A stretch of 64,000 nucleotides of DNA, from contig CATKHW010000427.1 in the NCBI GenBank assembly GCA_949752795.1, positions 2,558,536-2,622,535 on the forward strand. Direction: 5' to 3'. The position numbers and the translations under genes are program-made. The notes under the pieces were generated by a model that saw only the letters and a list, made by a program, of their open reading frames with translations, did not search any database and had not been told where the DNA came from. This document shows positions 12,986 to 24,335 of this stretch, piece after piece; within the stretch, counting starts at the first letter, position 1; each line of letters starts with the position of its first letter. The stretch comes from Hyperoodon ampullatus (lineage: Eukaryota; Chordata; Mammalia; Artiodactyla; Ziphiidae).

Positions 12986-13514
12986 TTACAGGATCTTCAT
13001 AAGTGATATCTTATGATAAGTTTCTTTTTCTGTGTGACTTATTTCACTTAGAATCATCGTACCTGAATCCACCCATTTTGCTGCTACTGGTCTTATGACA
13101 TTGATTTCATGGCTGAGGGATATTCCATCGTACGTAAGTACCACAATTTTTTGAACCATGTTTATATTTTCTGGGATACTTAAGGTGTATCCAAGTTGAG
13201 GTCCCTGTATGCAGTGCAGCCCTAAATTTTGGGGTGGCTCTGTCTTATTGATTTTCAGTTTTCCCAAGGTATATTCCCTAGACTGGTAGTGCCCTTGGCT
13301 CTGTAGCTCTGTTCTTTACTTGTTTTAGGGAACAGAATGCACTCCTCCAGAGAGGCAGTTGGCAATTTACATCCCGCCAATCAGCATAACAAGGCTCCCT
13401 GTTCTCCAGGGCCTGTCTTGCCTTTCTTGTTCTTACACATTTTGTGGATGTCCCTCTTGACCGGTGGGAAGTGATACTTCTTTGTAGTGCAGATTTGCAT
13501 TGCCCGCTTGCTTG
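12986..13514 (-). pseudogene. L1 ORF2 (reverse transcriptase protein) C-terminal remnant, broken
   Basis: This is the C-terminal end of an L1 ORF2 on the minus strand, shown for unit 8 and present in every unit at offset 822-1350. Landmarks, in coding order from 13514, are CKSALQRSITSHRS (L1 MQIKTTMRYHLTPVRM region), ENREPCYADWRDVNCQLPLW (L1 GTLLHCWW...PLW region; most units have G for W), KNRA, then an in-frame TAG where L1 has the LLG of its PLLGIYP motif, followed by the recognisable GIYLGKT. After a frame change, the last part reads VAAKWVDSGTMILSEIS and EKETYHKIS and ends at TAA (12986-12988), the normal ORF2 end. The stop and frameshifts are common to the array, so no protein is expected. 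Units 1, 18, 25 and 29 have a further TAA, as do units 24 and 32 at other sites. The parent enzyme is the L1 endonuclease/reverse transcriptase; only its extreme C-terminal part is present. Confidence 0.85.
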
Positions 13515-13588
13515 CTTGGCCAAAAAGGGCGTATGCGTTTTCTCCTGAATATATTCAGGAGAAAACGCATACGCCCTTTTTGGCCAAG
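13515..13588. repeat. 74-bp perfect spacer-free palindrome (representative unit 8)
   Basis: Two 37-base arms meet at gaata|tattc with no loop sequence. Each arm begins cttggccaaaaagggcgta and continues tgcgttttctcctgaata. The element occurs once per unit at offset 1351-1424. Of the 36 complete copies in the window, 24 are perfect and 12 have exactly one broken base pair. Ends are defined by g/a mismatch outside the outer c/g pair. The outer eight bases of each arm, after the first base, are TTGGCCAA, itself a palindrome. The sequence could extrude as a cruciform or fold as a long hairpin in RNA or single strands; that is inference. Confidence 0.97.
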
Positions 13589-13785
13589 TGCATCATTGTC
13601 GAAGTTGTGCCCCTCTTCCTGTGCTTTAAAGGCGATTCCAACGTACCTCTTGAAATCTGTTTCCTGCTATTCTGCCTCGCTTTCAAGTCCGCCTCGTTGC
13701 CTTCCCTCAACAGATTTTTGGACGATAGTTGTCCTTTATTACTCGGCCAGTTTGTGAATTGCTGTGCCCCTGAGCTCCATTTTTC
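13589..13785 (-). pseudogene. L1 ORF2 remnant upstream of the palindrome (same L1 copy, interrupted)
   Basis: On the minus strand, coding order from about 13785, the reading frame gives EKW, then SNKGQLSSKNL, which parallels the L1 ORF2 stretch WEKIF...SSDKGLISRIY. Further on, NSRKQISRG and PLKHRKRGTTS parallel the L1 stretch around NRHFSKEDIYAAKRHMKKCSS. Just before the palindrome, plus-strand tggccaagtgcatcattgtc corresponds to the complement of the L1 bases encoding SSSLA. The next L1 residues (MQIK region) occur on the other side of the palindrome. Several L1 residues between SNKGQ and NSRKQ are missing, so an internal deletion is likely. Similarity is weaker than in the C-terminal part and needs an alignment. 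Confidence 0.6.
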
Positions 13786-13903
13786 AACTCGTTTTTGGTG
13801 AGCTGACCGCAAGTCCAAAATTTTGGTTCAGGACCTATACTGGTTCCCGGTGGGTGGCTGAGAATTTGGTTAATTCTTCTTCCTGCCGGGAAATTACAGT
13901 GAT
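13786..13903. other. Unassigned right part of the unit (representative unit 8)
   Basis: About 120 bp from the end of recognisable L1 ORF2 similarity to the unit boundary. I see no conserved gene, no RNA gene and no family I recognise. It joins directly to the unassigned first 458 bp of the next unit, making about 575 bp of unexplained sequence per repeat. It might be diverged upstream L1 ORF2 or the sequence flanking the original L1 insertion. Confidence 0.5.
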
Positions 13904-15640
13904 ATGTGCCCGTCCAAATGCCTAACAGCTACTCTCTCATTGGTTCTCCCTCTTCCCTTTCATCCTCTGCCAAATTGGCAACCTGTGCGAACCAAGAGGT
14001 TAAAGGGGCTGTCTCTCCAAGTTGGGAGGTTGATAGTAAAGCAGACGGAAAGTCAAACCGAGCACCAGGAGAGGGACTATTCGTTGAGTTTAGAAACCTT
14101 TCGTATTCACAGTGTGTCCGTTCTCTAGGTTTCCCGCACATGTTATAGCTGTAGTAATATTCCCTTCAACCTGGAGAGTTCGGACCCATGGAATGGGTGC
14201 CATGCATTATTGCTTTAAAGGGTCTGCATTTGCTCACCCAATCTCACCAATCGTCTCAGTCCCAAGTGTCCCTCCTTATGCCACATCCAGCTGTCGTTGT
14301 AGATAGGGTCATTCCAGCTTTCATCAGAGACCCTGAAGGAATTGTAAAGAATTTCCCAGTTTTTTGGTTTTGTTTTTGAAATTCCTTTTTATAGTGGGTT
14401 TGAGCTGATTCTCGCTGCCCTGTTTATGCCAGTCTAGACACACTTGATTCCCTTATGGAGACATATCAATACATAGGTTTTAAGATTCTTACTAATCAGA
14501 TATTTTCCTCTGCGGGAAATATGGGGTTTTGAGTCCCTTTCACTGAGGACGGTGTAGGTCTTGTCTATTCCATAGTTGGTTTTTGGAACGGTACCTGTGC
14601 TTATATCAAACTCTGGTTTTATGCATCACCCCACCTCTCCTTCCCCCTTAAGCAGGTATAAGAGTGTTTTCTAAATGTGAGACACTGTTCTCTTTCCTAA
14701 CTCAGTTCAAGTGTAGCCATGTTTACAGGATCTTCATAAGTGATATCTTATGATAAGTTTCTTTTTCTGTGTGACTTATCTCACTTAGAATCATCATACC
14801 TGAATCCACCCATTTTGCTGCTACTGGTCTTATGACATTGATTTCATGGCTGAGGGATATTCCATCGTACATAAGTACCACAATTTTTTGAACCATGATT
14901 ATATTTTCTGGGATACTTAAGGTGCATCCAAGTTGAGGTCCTTGTATGCAGTGCAGCCCTAAACTTTGGGGTGGCTCTGTCTTATTGATTTTCAGTTTTC
15001 CCAAGGTATATTCCCTAGACTGGTAGTGCCCTTGGCTCTGTAGCTCTGTTCTTTACTTGTTTTAGGGAACAGAATGCACTCCTCCAGGGAGGCAGTTTGC
15101 AATATACATCCCGCCCATCAGCATAACAAGGCTCCCTGTTCTCCAGGGCCTGTCTTGCCTTTCTTTTTCTTACACATTTTGTGGATGTCCCTTTTGACCG
15201 GTGGGAAGTGATACTTCTTTGTAGTGCAGATTTGCATTGCCTGCTTGCTTGCTTGGCCAAAAAGGGCGTATGCGTTTTCTCCTGAATATATTCAGGAGAA
15301 AACACATACGCCCTTTTTGGCCAAGTGCATCATTGTCGAAGTTGTGCCCCTCTTCCTGTGCTTTAAAGGCGATTCCAACGTACCTCTTGTAATCTGTTTC
15401 CTGCTATGCTGCCTCACTTTCAAGTCCGCCTCGTTGCCTTCCCTCAACAGATTTTTGGAAGATAGTTGTCCTTTATTACTCGGCCAGGTTGTGAATTGCT
15501 GTGCCCCTGAGCTCCATTTTTCAACTCGTTTTTGGTGAGCTGACCGCAAGTCCAAAATTTTGGTTCAGGACCTATACTGGTTCCCGGTGGGTGGCTGAGA
15601 ATTTGGTTAATTCTTCTTCCTGCCGGGAAATTACAGTGGT
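13904..15640. repeat. Satellite unit 9 (1,737 bp)
   Basis: Haplotype V. Palindrome 15252-15325 has one mismatch in the right arm (aaacacat for aaacgcat, a CpG-type change). Two private 1-bp deletions (aaaccgagc and gttgagtttag) explain the length and change the overlapping short open frames. Shares ctgccctgtt, cttatggag, actaatcag, cgtacataag and ccatgattat with units 10, 11 and 13. Confidence 0.95.
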
Positions 15641-17379
15641 ATGTGCCCGTCCAAATGCCTAACAGCTACTCTCTCATTGGTTCTCCCTCTTCCCTTTCAT
15701 CCTCTGCCAAATTGGCAACCTGTGCGAACCAAGAGGTTAAAGGGGCTGTCTCTCCAAGTTGGGAGGTTGATAGTAAAGCAGACGGAAAGTCAAACCGGAG
15801 CACCAGGAGAGGGACTATTCGTTGAGTTTTAGAAACCTTTCGTATTCACAGTGTGTCCGTTCTCTAGGTTTCCCGCACATGTTATAGCTGTAGTAATATT
15901 CCCTTCAACCTGGAGAGTTCGGACCCATGGAATGGGTGCCATGCATTATTGCTTTAAAGGGTCTGCATTTGCTCACCCAATCTCACCAATCGTCTCAGTC
16001 CCAAGTGTCCCTCCTTATGCCACATCCAGCTGTCGTTGTAGATAGGGTCATTCCAGCTTTCATCAGAGACCCTGAAGGAATTGTAAAGAATTTCCCAGTT
16101 TTTTGGTTTTGTTTTTGAAATTCCTTTTTATAGTGGGTTTGAGCTGATTCTCGCTGCCCTGTTTATGCCAGTCTAGACACACTTGATTCCCTTATGGAGA
16201 CATATCAATACATAGGTTTTAAGATTCTTACTAATCAGATATTTTCCTCTGCGGGAAATATGGGGTTTTGAGTCCCTTTCACTGAGGACGGTGTAGGTCT
16301 TGTCTATTCCATAGTTGGTTTTTGGAACGGTACCTGTGCTTATATCAAACTCTGGTTTTATGCATCACCCCACCTCTCCTTCCCCCTTAAGCAGGTATAA
16401 GAGTGTTTTCTAAATGTGAGACACTGTTCTCTTTCCTAACTCAGTTCAAGTGTAGCCATGTTTACAGGATCTTCATAAGTGATATCTTATGATAAGTTTC
16501 TTTTTCTGTGTGACTTATCTCACTTAGAATCATCATACCTGAATCCACCCATTTTGCTGCTACTGGTCTTATGACATTGATTTCATGGCTGAGGGATATT
16601 CCATCGTACATAAGTACCACAATTTTTTGAACCATGATTATATTTTCTGGGATACTTAAGGTGCATCCAAGTTGAGGTCCTTGTATGCAGTGCAGCCCTA
16701 AACTTTGGGGTGGCTCTGTCTTATTGATTTTCAGTTTTCCCAAGGTATATTCCCTAGACTGGTAGTGCCCTTGGCTCTGTAGCTCTGTTCTTTACTTGTT
16801 TTAGGGAACAGAATGCACTCCTCCAGGGAGGCAGTTTGCAATATACATCCCGCCCATCAGCATAACAAGGCTCCCTGTTCTCCAGGGCCTGTCTTGCCTT
16901 TCTTTTTCTTACACATTTTGTGGATGTCCCTTTTGACCGGTGGGAAGTGATACTTCTTTGTAGTGCAGATTTGCATTGCCTGCTTGCTTGCTTGGCCAAA
17001 AAGGGCGTATGCGTTTTCTCCTGAATATATTCAGGAGAAAACACATACGCCCTTTTTGGCCAAGTGCATCATTGTCGAAGTTGTGCCCCTCTTCCTGTGC
17101 TTTAAAGGCGATTCCAACGTACCTCTTGTAATCTGTTTCCTGCTATGCTGCCTCACTTTCAAGTCCGCCTCGTTGCCTTCCCTCAACAGATTTTTGGAAG
17201 ATAGTTGTCCTTTATTACTCGGCCAGGTTGTGAATTGCTGTGCCCCTGAGCTCCATTTTTCAACTCGTTTTTGGTGAGCTGACCGCAAGTCCAAAATTTT
17301 GGTTCAGGACCTATACTGGTTCCCGGTGGGTGGCTGAGAATTTGGTTAATTCTTCTTCCTGCCGGGAAATTACAGTGGT
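15641..17379. repeat. Satellite unit 10 (1,739 bp)
   Basis: Haplotype V; palindrome 16991-17064 with the aaacacat mismatch. Indistinguishable from unit 11 at every variable site I compared, and from unit 9 apart from its two deletions. Ends with acagtggtatg instead of acagtgatatg. Confidence 0.95.
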
Positions 17380-19118
17380 ATGTGCCCGTCCAAATGCCTA
17401 ACAGCTACTCTCTCATTGGTTCTCCCTCTTCCCTTTCATCCTCTGCCAAATTGGCAACCTGTGCGAACCAAGAGGTTAAAGGGGCTGTCTCTCCAAGTTG
17501 GGAGGTTGATAGTAAAGCAGACGGAAAGTCAAACCGGAGCACCAGGAGAGGGACTATTCGTTGAGTTTTAGAAACCTTTCGTATTCACAGTGTGTCCGTT
17601 CTCTAGGTTTCCCGCACATGTTATAGCTGTAGTAATATTCCCTTCAACCTGGAGAGTTCGGACCCATGGAATGGGTGCCATGCATTATTGCTTTAAAGGG
17701 TCTGCATTTGCTCACCCAATCTCACCAATCGTCTCAGTCCCAAGTGTCCCTCCTTATGCCACATCCAGCTGTCGTTGTAGATAGGGTCATTCCAGCTTTC
17801 ATCAGAGACCCTGAAGGAATTGTAAAGAATTTCCCAGTTTTTTGGTTTTGTTTTTGAAATTCCTTTTTATAGTGGGTTTGAGCTGATTCTCGCTGCCCTG
17901 TTTATGCCAGTCTAGACACACTTGATTCCCTTATGGAGACATATCAATACATAGGTTTTAAGATTCTTACTAATCAGATATTTTCCTCTGCGGGAAATAT
18001 GGGGTTTTGAGTCCCTTTCACTGAGGACGGTGTAGGTCTTGTCTATTCCATAGTTGGTTTTTGGAACGGTACCTGTGCTTATATCAAACTCTGGTTTTAT
18101 GCATCACCCCACCTCTCCTTCCCCCTTAAGCAGGTATAAGAGTGTTTTCTAAATGTGAGACACTGTTCTCTTTCCTAACTCAGTTCAAGTGTAGCCATGT
18201 TTACAGGATCTTCATAAGTGATATCTTATGATAAGTTTCTTTTTCTGTGTGACTTATCTCACTTAGAATCATCATACCTGAATCCACCCATTTTGCTGCT
18301 ACTGGTCTTATGACATTGATTTCATGGCTGAGGGATATTCCATCGTACATAAGTACCACAATTTTTTGAACCATGATTATATTTTCTGGGATACTTAAGG
18401 TGCATCCAAGTTGAGGTCCTTGTATGCAGTGCAGCCCTAAACTTTGGGGTGGCTCTGTCTTATTGATTTTCAGTTTTCCCAAGGTATATTCCCTAGACTG
18501 GTAGTGCCCTTGGCTCTGTAGCTCTGTTCTTTACTTGTTTTAGGGAACAGAATGCACTCCTCCAGGGAGGCAGTTTGCAATATACATCCCGCCCATCAGC
18601 ATAACAAGGCTCCCTGTTCTCCAGGGCCTGTCTTGCCTTTCTTTTTCTTACACATTTTGTGGATGTCCCTTTTGACCGGTGGGAAGTGATACTTCTTTGT
18701 AGTGCAGATTTGCATTGCCTGCTTGCTTGCTTGGCCAAAAAGGGCGTATGCGTTTTCTCCTGAATATATTCAGGAGAAAACACATACGCCCTTTTTGGCC
18801 AAGTGCATCATTGTCGAAGTTGTGCCCCTCTTCCTGTGCTTTAAAGGCGATTCCAACGTACCTCTTGTAATCTGTTTCCTGCTATGCTGCCTCACTTTCA
18901 AGTCCGCCTCGTTGCCTTCCCTCAACAGATTTTTGGAAGATAGTTGTCCTTTATTACTCGGCCAGGTTGTGAATTGCTGTGCCCCTGAGCTCCATTTTTC
19001 AACTCGTTTTTGGTGAGCTGACCGCAAGTCCAAAATTTTGGTTCAGGACCTATACTGGTTCCCGGTGGGTGGCTGAGAATTTGGTTAATTCTTCTTCCTG
19101 CCGGGAAATTACAGTGGT
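17380..19118. repeat. Satellite unit 11 (1,739 bp)
   Basis: Haplotype V; palindrome 18730-18803 with the aaacacat mismatch. Third member of the consecutive run of near copies 9-10-11. Confidence 0.95.
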
Positions 19119-20857
19119 ATGTGCCCGTCCAAATGCCTAACAGCTACTCTCTCATTGGTTCTCCCTCTTCCCTTTCATCCTCTGCCAAATTGGCAACCTG
19201 TGCGAACCAAGAGGTTAAAGGGGCTGTCTCTCCAAGTTGGGAGGTTGATAGTAAAGCAGACGGAAAGTCAAACCGGAGCACCAGGAGAGGGACTATTCGT
19301 TGAGTTTTAGAAACCTTTCGTATTCACAGTGTGTCCGTTCTCTAGGTTTCCCGCACATGTTATAGCTGTAGTAATATTCCCTTCAACCTGGAGAGTTCGG
19401 ACCCATGGAATGGGTGCCATGCATTATTGCTTTAAAGGGTCTGCATTTGCTCACCCAATCTCACCAATCGTCTCAGTCCCAAGTGTCCCTCCTTATGCCA
19501 CATCCAGCTGTCGTTGTAGATAGGGTCATTCCAGCTTTCATCAGAGACCCTGAAGGAATTGTAAAGAATTTCCCAGTTTTTTTGTTTTGTTTTTGAAATT
19601 CCTTTTTATAGTGGGTTTGAGCTGATTCTCGCTGCCATGTTTATGCCAGTCTAGACACACTTGATTCCCTTACGGAGACATATCAATACATAGGTTTTAA
19701 GATTCTTACTAGTCAGATATTTTCCTCTGCGGGAAATATGGGGTTTTGAGTCCCTTTCACTGAGCATGGTGTAGGTCTTGTCTATTCCATAGTTGGTTTT
19801 TGGAACGGTACCTGTGCTTATATCAAACTCTGGTTTTATGCATCACCCCACCTCTCCTTCCCCCTTAAGCAGGTATAAGAGTGTTTTCTAAATGTGAGAC
19901 ACTGTTCTCTTTCCTAACTCAGTTCAAGTGTAGCCATGTTTACAGGATCTTCATAAGTGATATCTTATGATAAGTTTCTTTTTCTGTGTGACTTATTTCA
20001 CTTAGAATCATCGTACCTGAATCCACCCATTTTGCTGCTACTGGTCTTATGACATTGATTTCATGGCTGAGGGATATTCCATCGTACGTAAGTACCACAA
20101 TTTTTTGAACCATGTTTATATTTTCTGGGATACTTAAGGTGTATCCAAGTTGAGGTCCCTGTATGCAGTGCAGCCCTAAATTTTGGGGTGGCTCTGTCTT
20201 ATTGATTTTCAGTTTTCCCAAGGTATATTCCCTAGACTGGTAGTGCCCTTGGCTCTGTAGCTCTGTTCTTTACTTGTTTTAGGGAACAGAATGCACTCCT
20301 CCAGAGAGGCAGTTGGCAATTTACATCCCGCCAATCAGCATAACAAGGCTCCCTGTTCTCCAGGGCCTGTCTTGCCTTTCTTGTTCTTACACATTTTGTG
20401 GATGTCCCTCTTGACCGGTGGGAAGTGATACTTCTTTGTAGTGCAGATTTGCATTGCCCGCTTGCTTGCTTGGCCAAAAAGGGCGTATGCGTTTTCTCCT
20501 GAATATATTCAGGAGAAAACGCATACGCCCTTTTTGGCCAAGTGCATCATTGTCGAAGTTGTGCCCCTCTTCCTGTGCTTTAAAGGCGATTCCAACGTAC
20601 CTCTTGAAATCTGTTTCCTGCTATTCTGCCTCGCTTTCAAGTCCGCCTCGTTGCCTTCCCTCAACAGATTTTTGGACGATAGTTGTCCTTTATTACTCGG
20701 CCAGTTTGTGAATTGCTGTGCCCCTGAGCTCCATTTTTCAACTCGTTTTTGGTGAGCTGACCGCAAGTCCAAAATTTTGGTTCAGGACCTATACTGGTTC
20801 CCGGTGGGTGGCTGAGAATTTGGTTAATTCTTCTTCCTGCCGGGAAATTACAGTGAT
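19119..20857. repeat. Satellite unit 12 (1,739 bp)
   Basis: Haplotype F; palindrome 20469-20542 perfect. Same diagnostic set as unit 8: gagcatggtg, tcccgccaatc, tccctcttga. Confidence 0.95.
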
Positions 20858-22596
20858 ATGTGCCCGTCCAAATGCCTAACAGCTACTCTCTCATTGGTTC
20901 TCCCTCTTCCCTTTCATCCTCTGCCAAATTGGCAACCTGTGCGAACCAAGAGGTTAAAGGGGCTGTCTCTCCAAGTTGGGAGGTTGATAGTAAAGCAGAC
21001 GGAAAGTCAAACCGGAGCACCAGGAGAGGGACTATTCGTTGAGTTTTAGAAACCTTTCGTATTCACAGTGTGTCCGTTCTCTAGGTTTCCCGCACATGTT
21101 ATAGCTGTAGTAATATTCCCTTCAACCTGGAGAGTTCGGACCCATGGAATGGGTGCCATGCATTATTGCTTTAAAGGGTCTGCATTTGCTCACCCAATCT
21201 CACCAATCGTCTCAGTCCCAAGTGTCCCTCCTTATGCCACATCCAGCTGTCGTTGTAGATAGGGTCATTCCAGCTTTCATCAGAGACCCTGAAGGAATTG
21301 TAAAGAATTTCCCAGTTTTTTGGTTTTGTTTTTGAAATTCCTTTTTATAGTGGGTTTGAGCTGATTCTCGCTGCCCTGTTTATGCCAGTCTAGACACACT
21401 TGATTCCCTTATGGAGACATATCAATACATAGGTTTTAAGATTCTTACTAATCAGATATTTTCCTCTGCGGGAAATATGGGGTTTTGAGTCCCTTTCACT
21501 GAGGACGGTGTAGGTCTTGTCTATTCCATAGTTGGTTTTTGGAACGGTACCTGTGCTTATATCAAACTCTGGTTTTATGCATCACCCCACCTCTCCTTCC
21601 CCCTTAAGCAGGTATAAGAGTGTTTTCTAAATGTGAGACACTGTTCTCTTTCCTAACTCAGTTCAAGTGTAGCCATGTTTACAGGATCTTCATAAGTGAT
21701 ATCTTATGATAAGTTTCTTTTTCTGTGTGACTTATCTCACTTAGAATCATCATACCTGAATCCACCCATTTTGCTGCTACTGGTCTTATGACATTGATTT
21801 CATGGCTGAGGGATATTCCATCGTACATAAGTACCACAATTTTTTGAACCATGATTATATTTTCTGGGATACTTAAGGTGCATCCAAGTTGAGGTCCTTG
21901 TATGCAGTGCAGCCCTAAACTTTGGGGTGGCTCTGTCTTATTGATTTTCAGTTTTCCCAAGGTATATTCCCTAGACTGGTAGTGCCCTTGGCTCTGTAGC
22001 TCTGTTCTTTACTTGTTTTAGGGAACAGAATGCACTCCTCCAGGGAGGCAGTTTGCAATATACATCCCGCCCATCAGCATAACAAGGCTCCCTGTTCTCC
22101 AGGGCCTGTCTTGCCTTTCTTTTTCTTACACATTTTGTGGATGTCCCTTTTGACCGGTGGGAAGTGATACTTCTTTGTAGTGCAGATTTGCATTGCCTGC
22201 TTGCTTGCTTGGCCAAAAAGGGCGTATGCGTTTTCTCCTGAATATATTCAGGAGAAAACACATACGCCCTTTTTGGCCAAGTGCATCATTGTCGAAGTTG
22301 TGCCCCTCTTCCTGTGCTTTAAAGGCGATTCCAACGTACCTCTTGTAATCTGTTTCCTGCTATGCTGCCTCACTTTCAAGTCCGCCTCGTTGCCTTCCCT
22401 CAACAGATTTTTGGAAGATAGTTGTCCTTTATTACTCGGCCAGGTTGTGAATTGCTGTGCCCCTGAGCTCCATTTTTCAACTCGTTTTTGGTGAGCTGAC
22501 CGCAAGTCCAAAATTTTGGTTCAGGACCTATACTGGTTCCCGGTGGGTGGCTGAGAATTTGGTTAATTCTTCTTCCTGCCGGGAAATTACAGTGGT
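20858..22596. repeat. Satellite unit 13 (1,739 bp)
   Basis: Haplotype V; palindrome 22208-22281 with the aaacacat mismatch. Same diagnostic set as units 9-11, without the deletions of unit 9. Confidence 0.95.
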
Positions 22597-24335
22597 ATGT
22601 GCCCGTCCAAATGCCTAACAGCTACTCTCTCATTGGTTCTCCCTCTTCCCTTTCATCCTCTGCCAAATTGGCAACCTGTGCGAACCAAGAGGTTAAAGGG
22701 GCTGTCTCTCCAAGTTGGGAGGTTGATAGTAAAGCAGACGGAAAGTCAAACCGGAGCACCAGGAGAGGGACTATTCGTTGAGTTTTAGAAACCTTTCGTA
22801 TTCACAGTGTGTCCGTTCTCTAGGTTTCCCGCACTTGTTATAGCTGTAGTAATATTCCCTTCAACCTGGAGAGTTCGGACCCATGGAATGGGTGCCATGC
22901 ATTATTGCTTTAAAGGCTCTGCATTTGCTCACCCAATCTCACCAATCGTCCCAGTCCCAAGTGTCCCTCCTTATGCCACATCCAGCTGTCGTTGTAGATA
23001 GGGTCATTCCAGCTTTCATCAGAGACCCTGAAGGAATTGTAAAGAATTTCCCAGTTTTTTTGTTTTGTTTTTGAAATTCCTTTTTATAGTGGGTTTGAGC
23101 TGATTCTCGCTGCCCTGTTTATGCCAGTCTAGACACACTTGATTCCCTTACGGAGACATATCAATACATAGGTTTTAAGATTCTTACTAGTCAGATATTT
23201 TCCTCTGCGGGAAATATGGGGTTTTGAGTCCCTTTCACTGAGGACGGTGTAGGTCTTGTCTATTCCATAGTTGGTTTTTGGAACGGTACCTGTGCTTATA
23301 TCAAACTCTGGTTTTATGCATCACCCCACCTCTCCTTCCCCCTTAAGCAGGTATAAGAGTGTTTTCTAAATGTGAGACACTGTTCTCTTTCCTAACTCAG
23401 TTCAAGTGTAGCCATGTTTACAGGATCTTCATAAGTGATATCTTATGATAAGTTTCTTTTTCTGTGTGACTTATTTCACTTAGAATCATCATACCTGAAT
23501 CCACCCATTTTGCTGCTACTGGTCTTATGACATTGATTTCATGGCTGAGGGATATTCCATCGTACGTAAGTACCACAATTTTTTGAACCATGTTTATATT
23601 TTCTGGGATACTTAAGGTGCATCCAAGTTGAGGTCCTTGTATGCAGTGCAGCCCTAAACTTTGGGGTGGCTCTGTCTTATTGATTTTCAGTTTTCCCAAG
23701 GTATATTCCCTAGACTGGTAGTGCCCTTGGCTCTGTAGCTCTGTTCTTTACTTGTTTTACGGAACAGAATGCACTCCTCCAGGGAGGCAGTTGGCAATAT
23801 ACACCCCGCCCATCAGCATAACAAGGCTCCCTGTTCTCCAGGGCCTGTCTTGCCTTTCTTTTTCTTACACATTTTGTGGATGTCCCTTTTGACCGGTGGG
23901 AAGTGATACTTCTTTGTAGTGCAGATTTGCATTGCCTGCTTGCTTGCTTGGCCAAAAAGGGCGTATGCGTTTTCTCCTGAATATATTCAGGAGAAAACGC
24001 ATACGCCCTTTTTGGCCAAGTGCATCATTGTCGAAGTTGTGCCCCTCTTCCTGTGCTTTAAAGGCGATTCCAACGTACCTCTTGTAATCTGTTTCCTGCT
24101 ATGCTGCCTCACTTTCAAGTCCGCCTCGTTGCCTTCCCTCAACAGATTTTTGGACGATAGTTGTCCTTTATTACTCGGCCAGGTTGTGAATTGCTGTGCC
24201 CCTGAGCTCCATTTTTCAACTCGTTTTTGGTGAGCTGACCGCAAGTCCAAAATTTTGGTTCAGGACCTATACTGGTTCCCGGTGGGTGGCTGAGAATTTG
24301 GTTAATTCTTCTTCCTGCCGGGAAATTACAGTGAT
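22597..24335. repeat. Satellite unit 14 (1,739 bp)
   Basis: Mainly haplotype V but with ttttggacgat; palindrome 23947-24020 perfect. Mosaic: aaaggctctgc and ttttacgg as in unit 4, ctgccctgtt and tttctttttctta as in units 9-13. Private cgtcccagtcc. Confidence 0.95.

Larger units (their letters stand above)
12165..13903. repeat. Satellite unit 8 (1,739 bp; used as reference map)
   Basis: Haplotype F; palindrome 13515-13588 perfect. Carries gagcatggtg, tcccgccaatc and tccctcttga. All three recur in unit 12, which appears to be the same copy repeated. Confidence 0.95.
13904..19118. repeat. Local triplication of one unit (units 9, 10, 11)
   Basis: Three consecutive units share a distinctive marker set (ctgccctgtt, cttatggag, actaatcag, cgtacataag, ccatgattat, aaacacat). 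Only unit 9 has extra changes (two 1-bp deletions). Unit 13 is a fourth copy separated by unit 12. Confidence 0.85.

Noticed and set aside
12986..13267. A 93-codon minus-strand frame as a possible real small protein
   Set aside because: Only its last 40 or so codons follow the L1 ORF2 frame; the earlier part is frame-shifted relative to L1, its apparent start is not an ATG, and several units carry stops in it.
13515..13588. The palindrome followed by T residues as an intrinsic transcription terminator
   Set aside because: The genome is mammalian, the stem is far longer than a bacterial terminator, and there is no upstream gene.
12165..13903. A CENP-B box (ttcgnnnnanncggg), which would suggest a centromeric array
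   Set aside because: I checked the TTCG and CCCG sites of one unit on both strands by eye and none fits the core consensus. Centromere location cannot be judged from this sequence.
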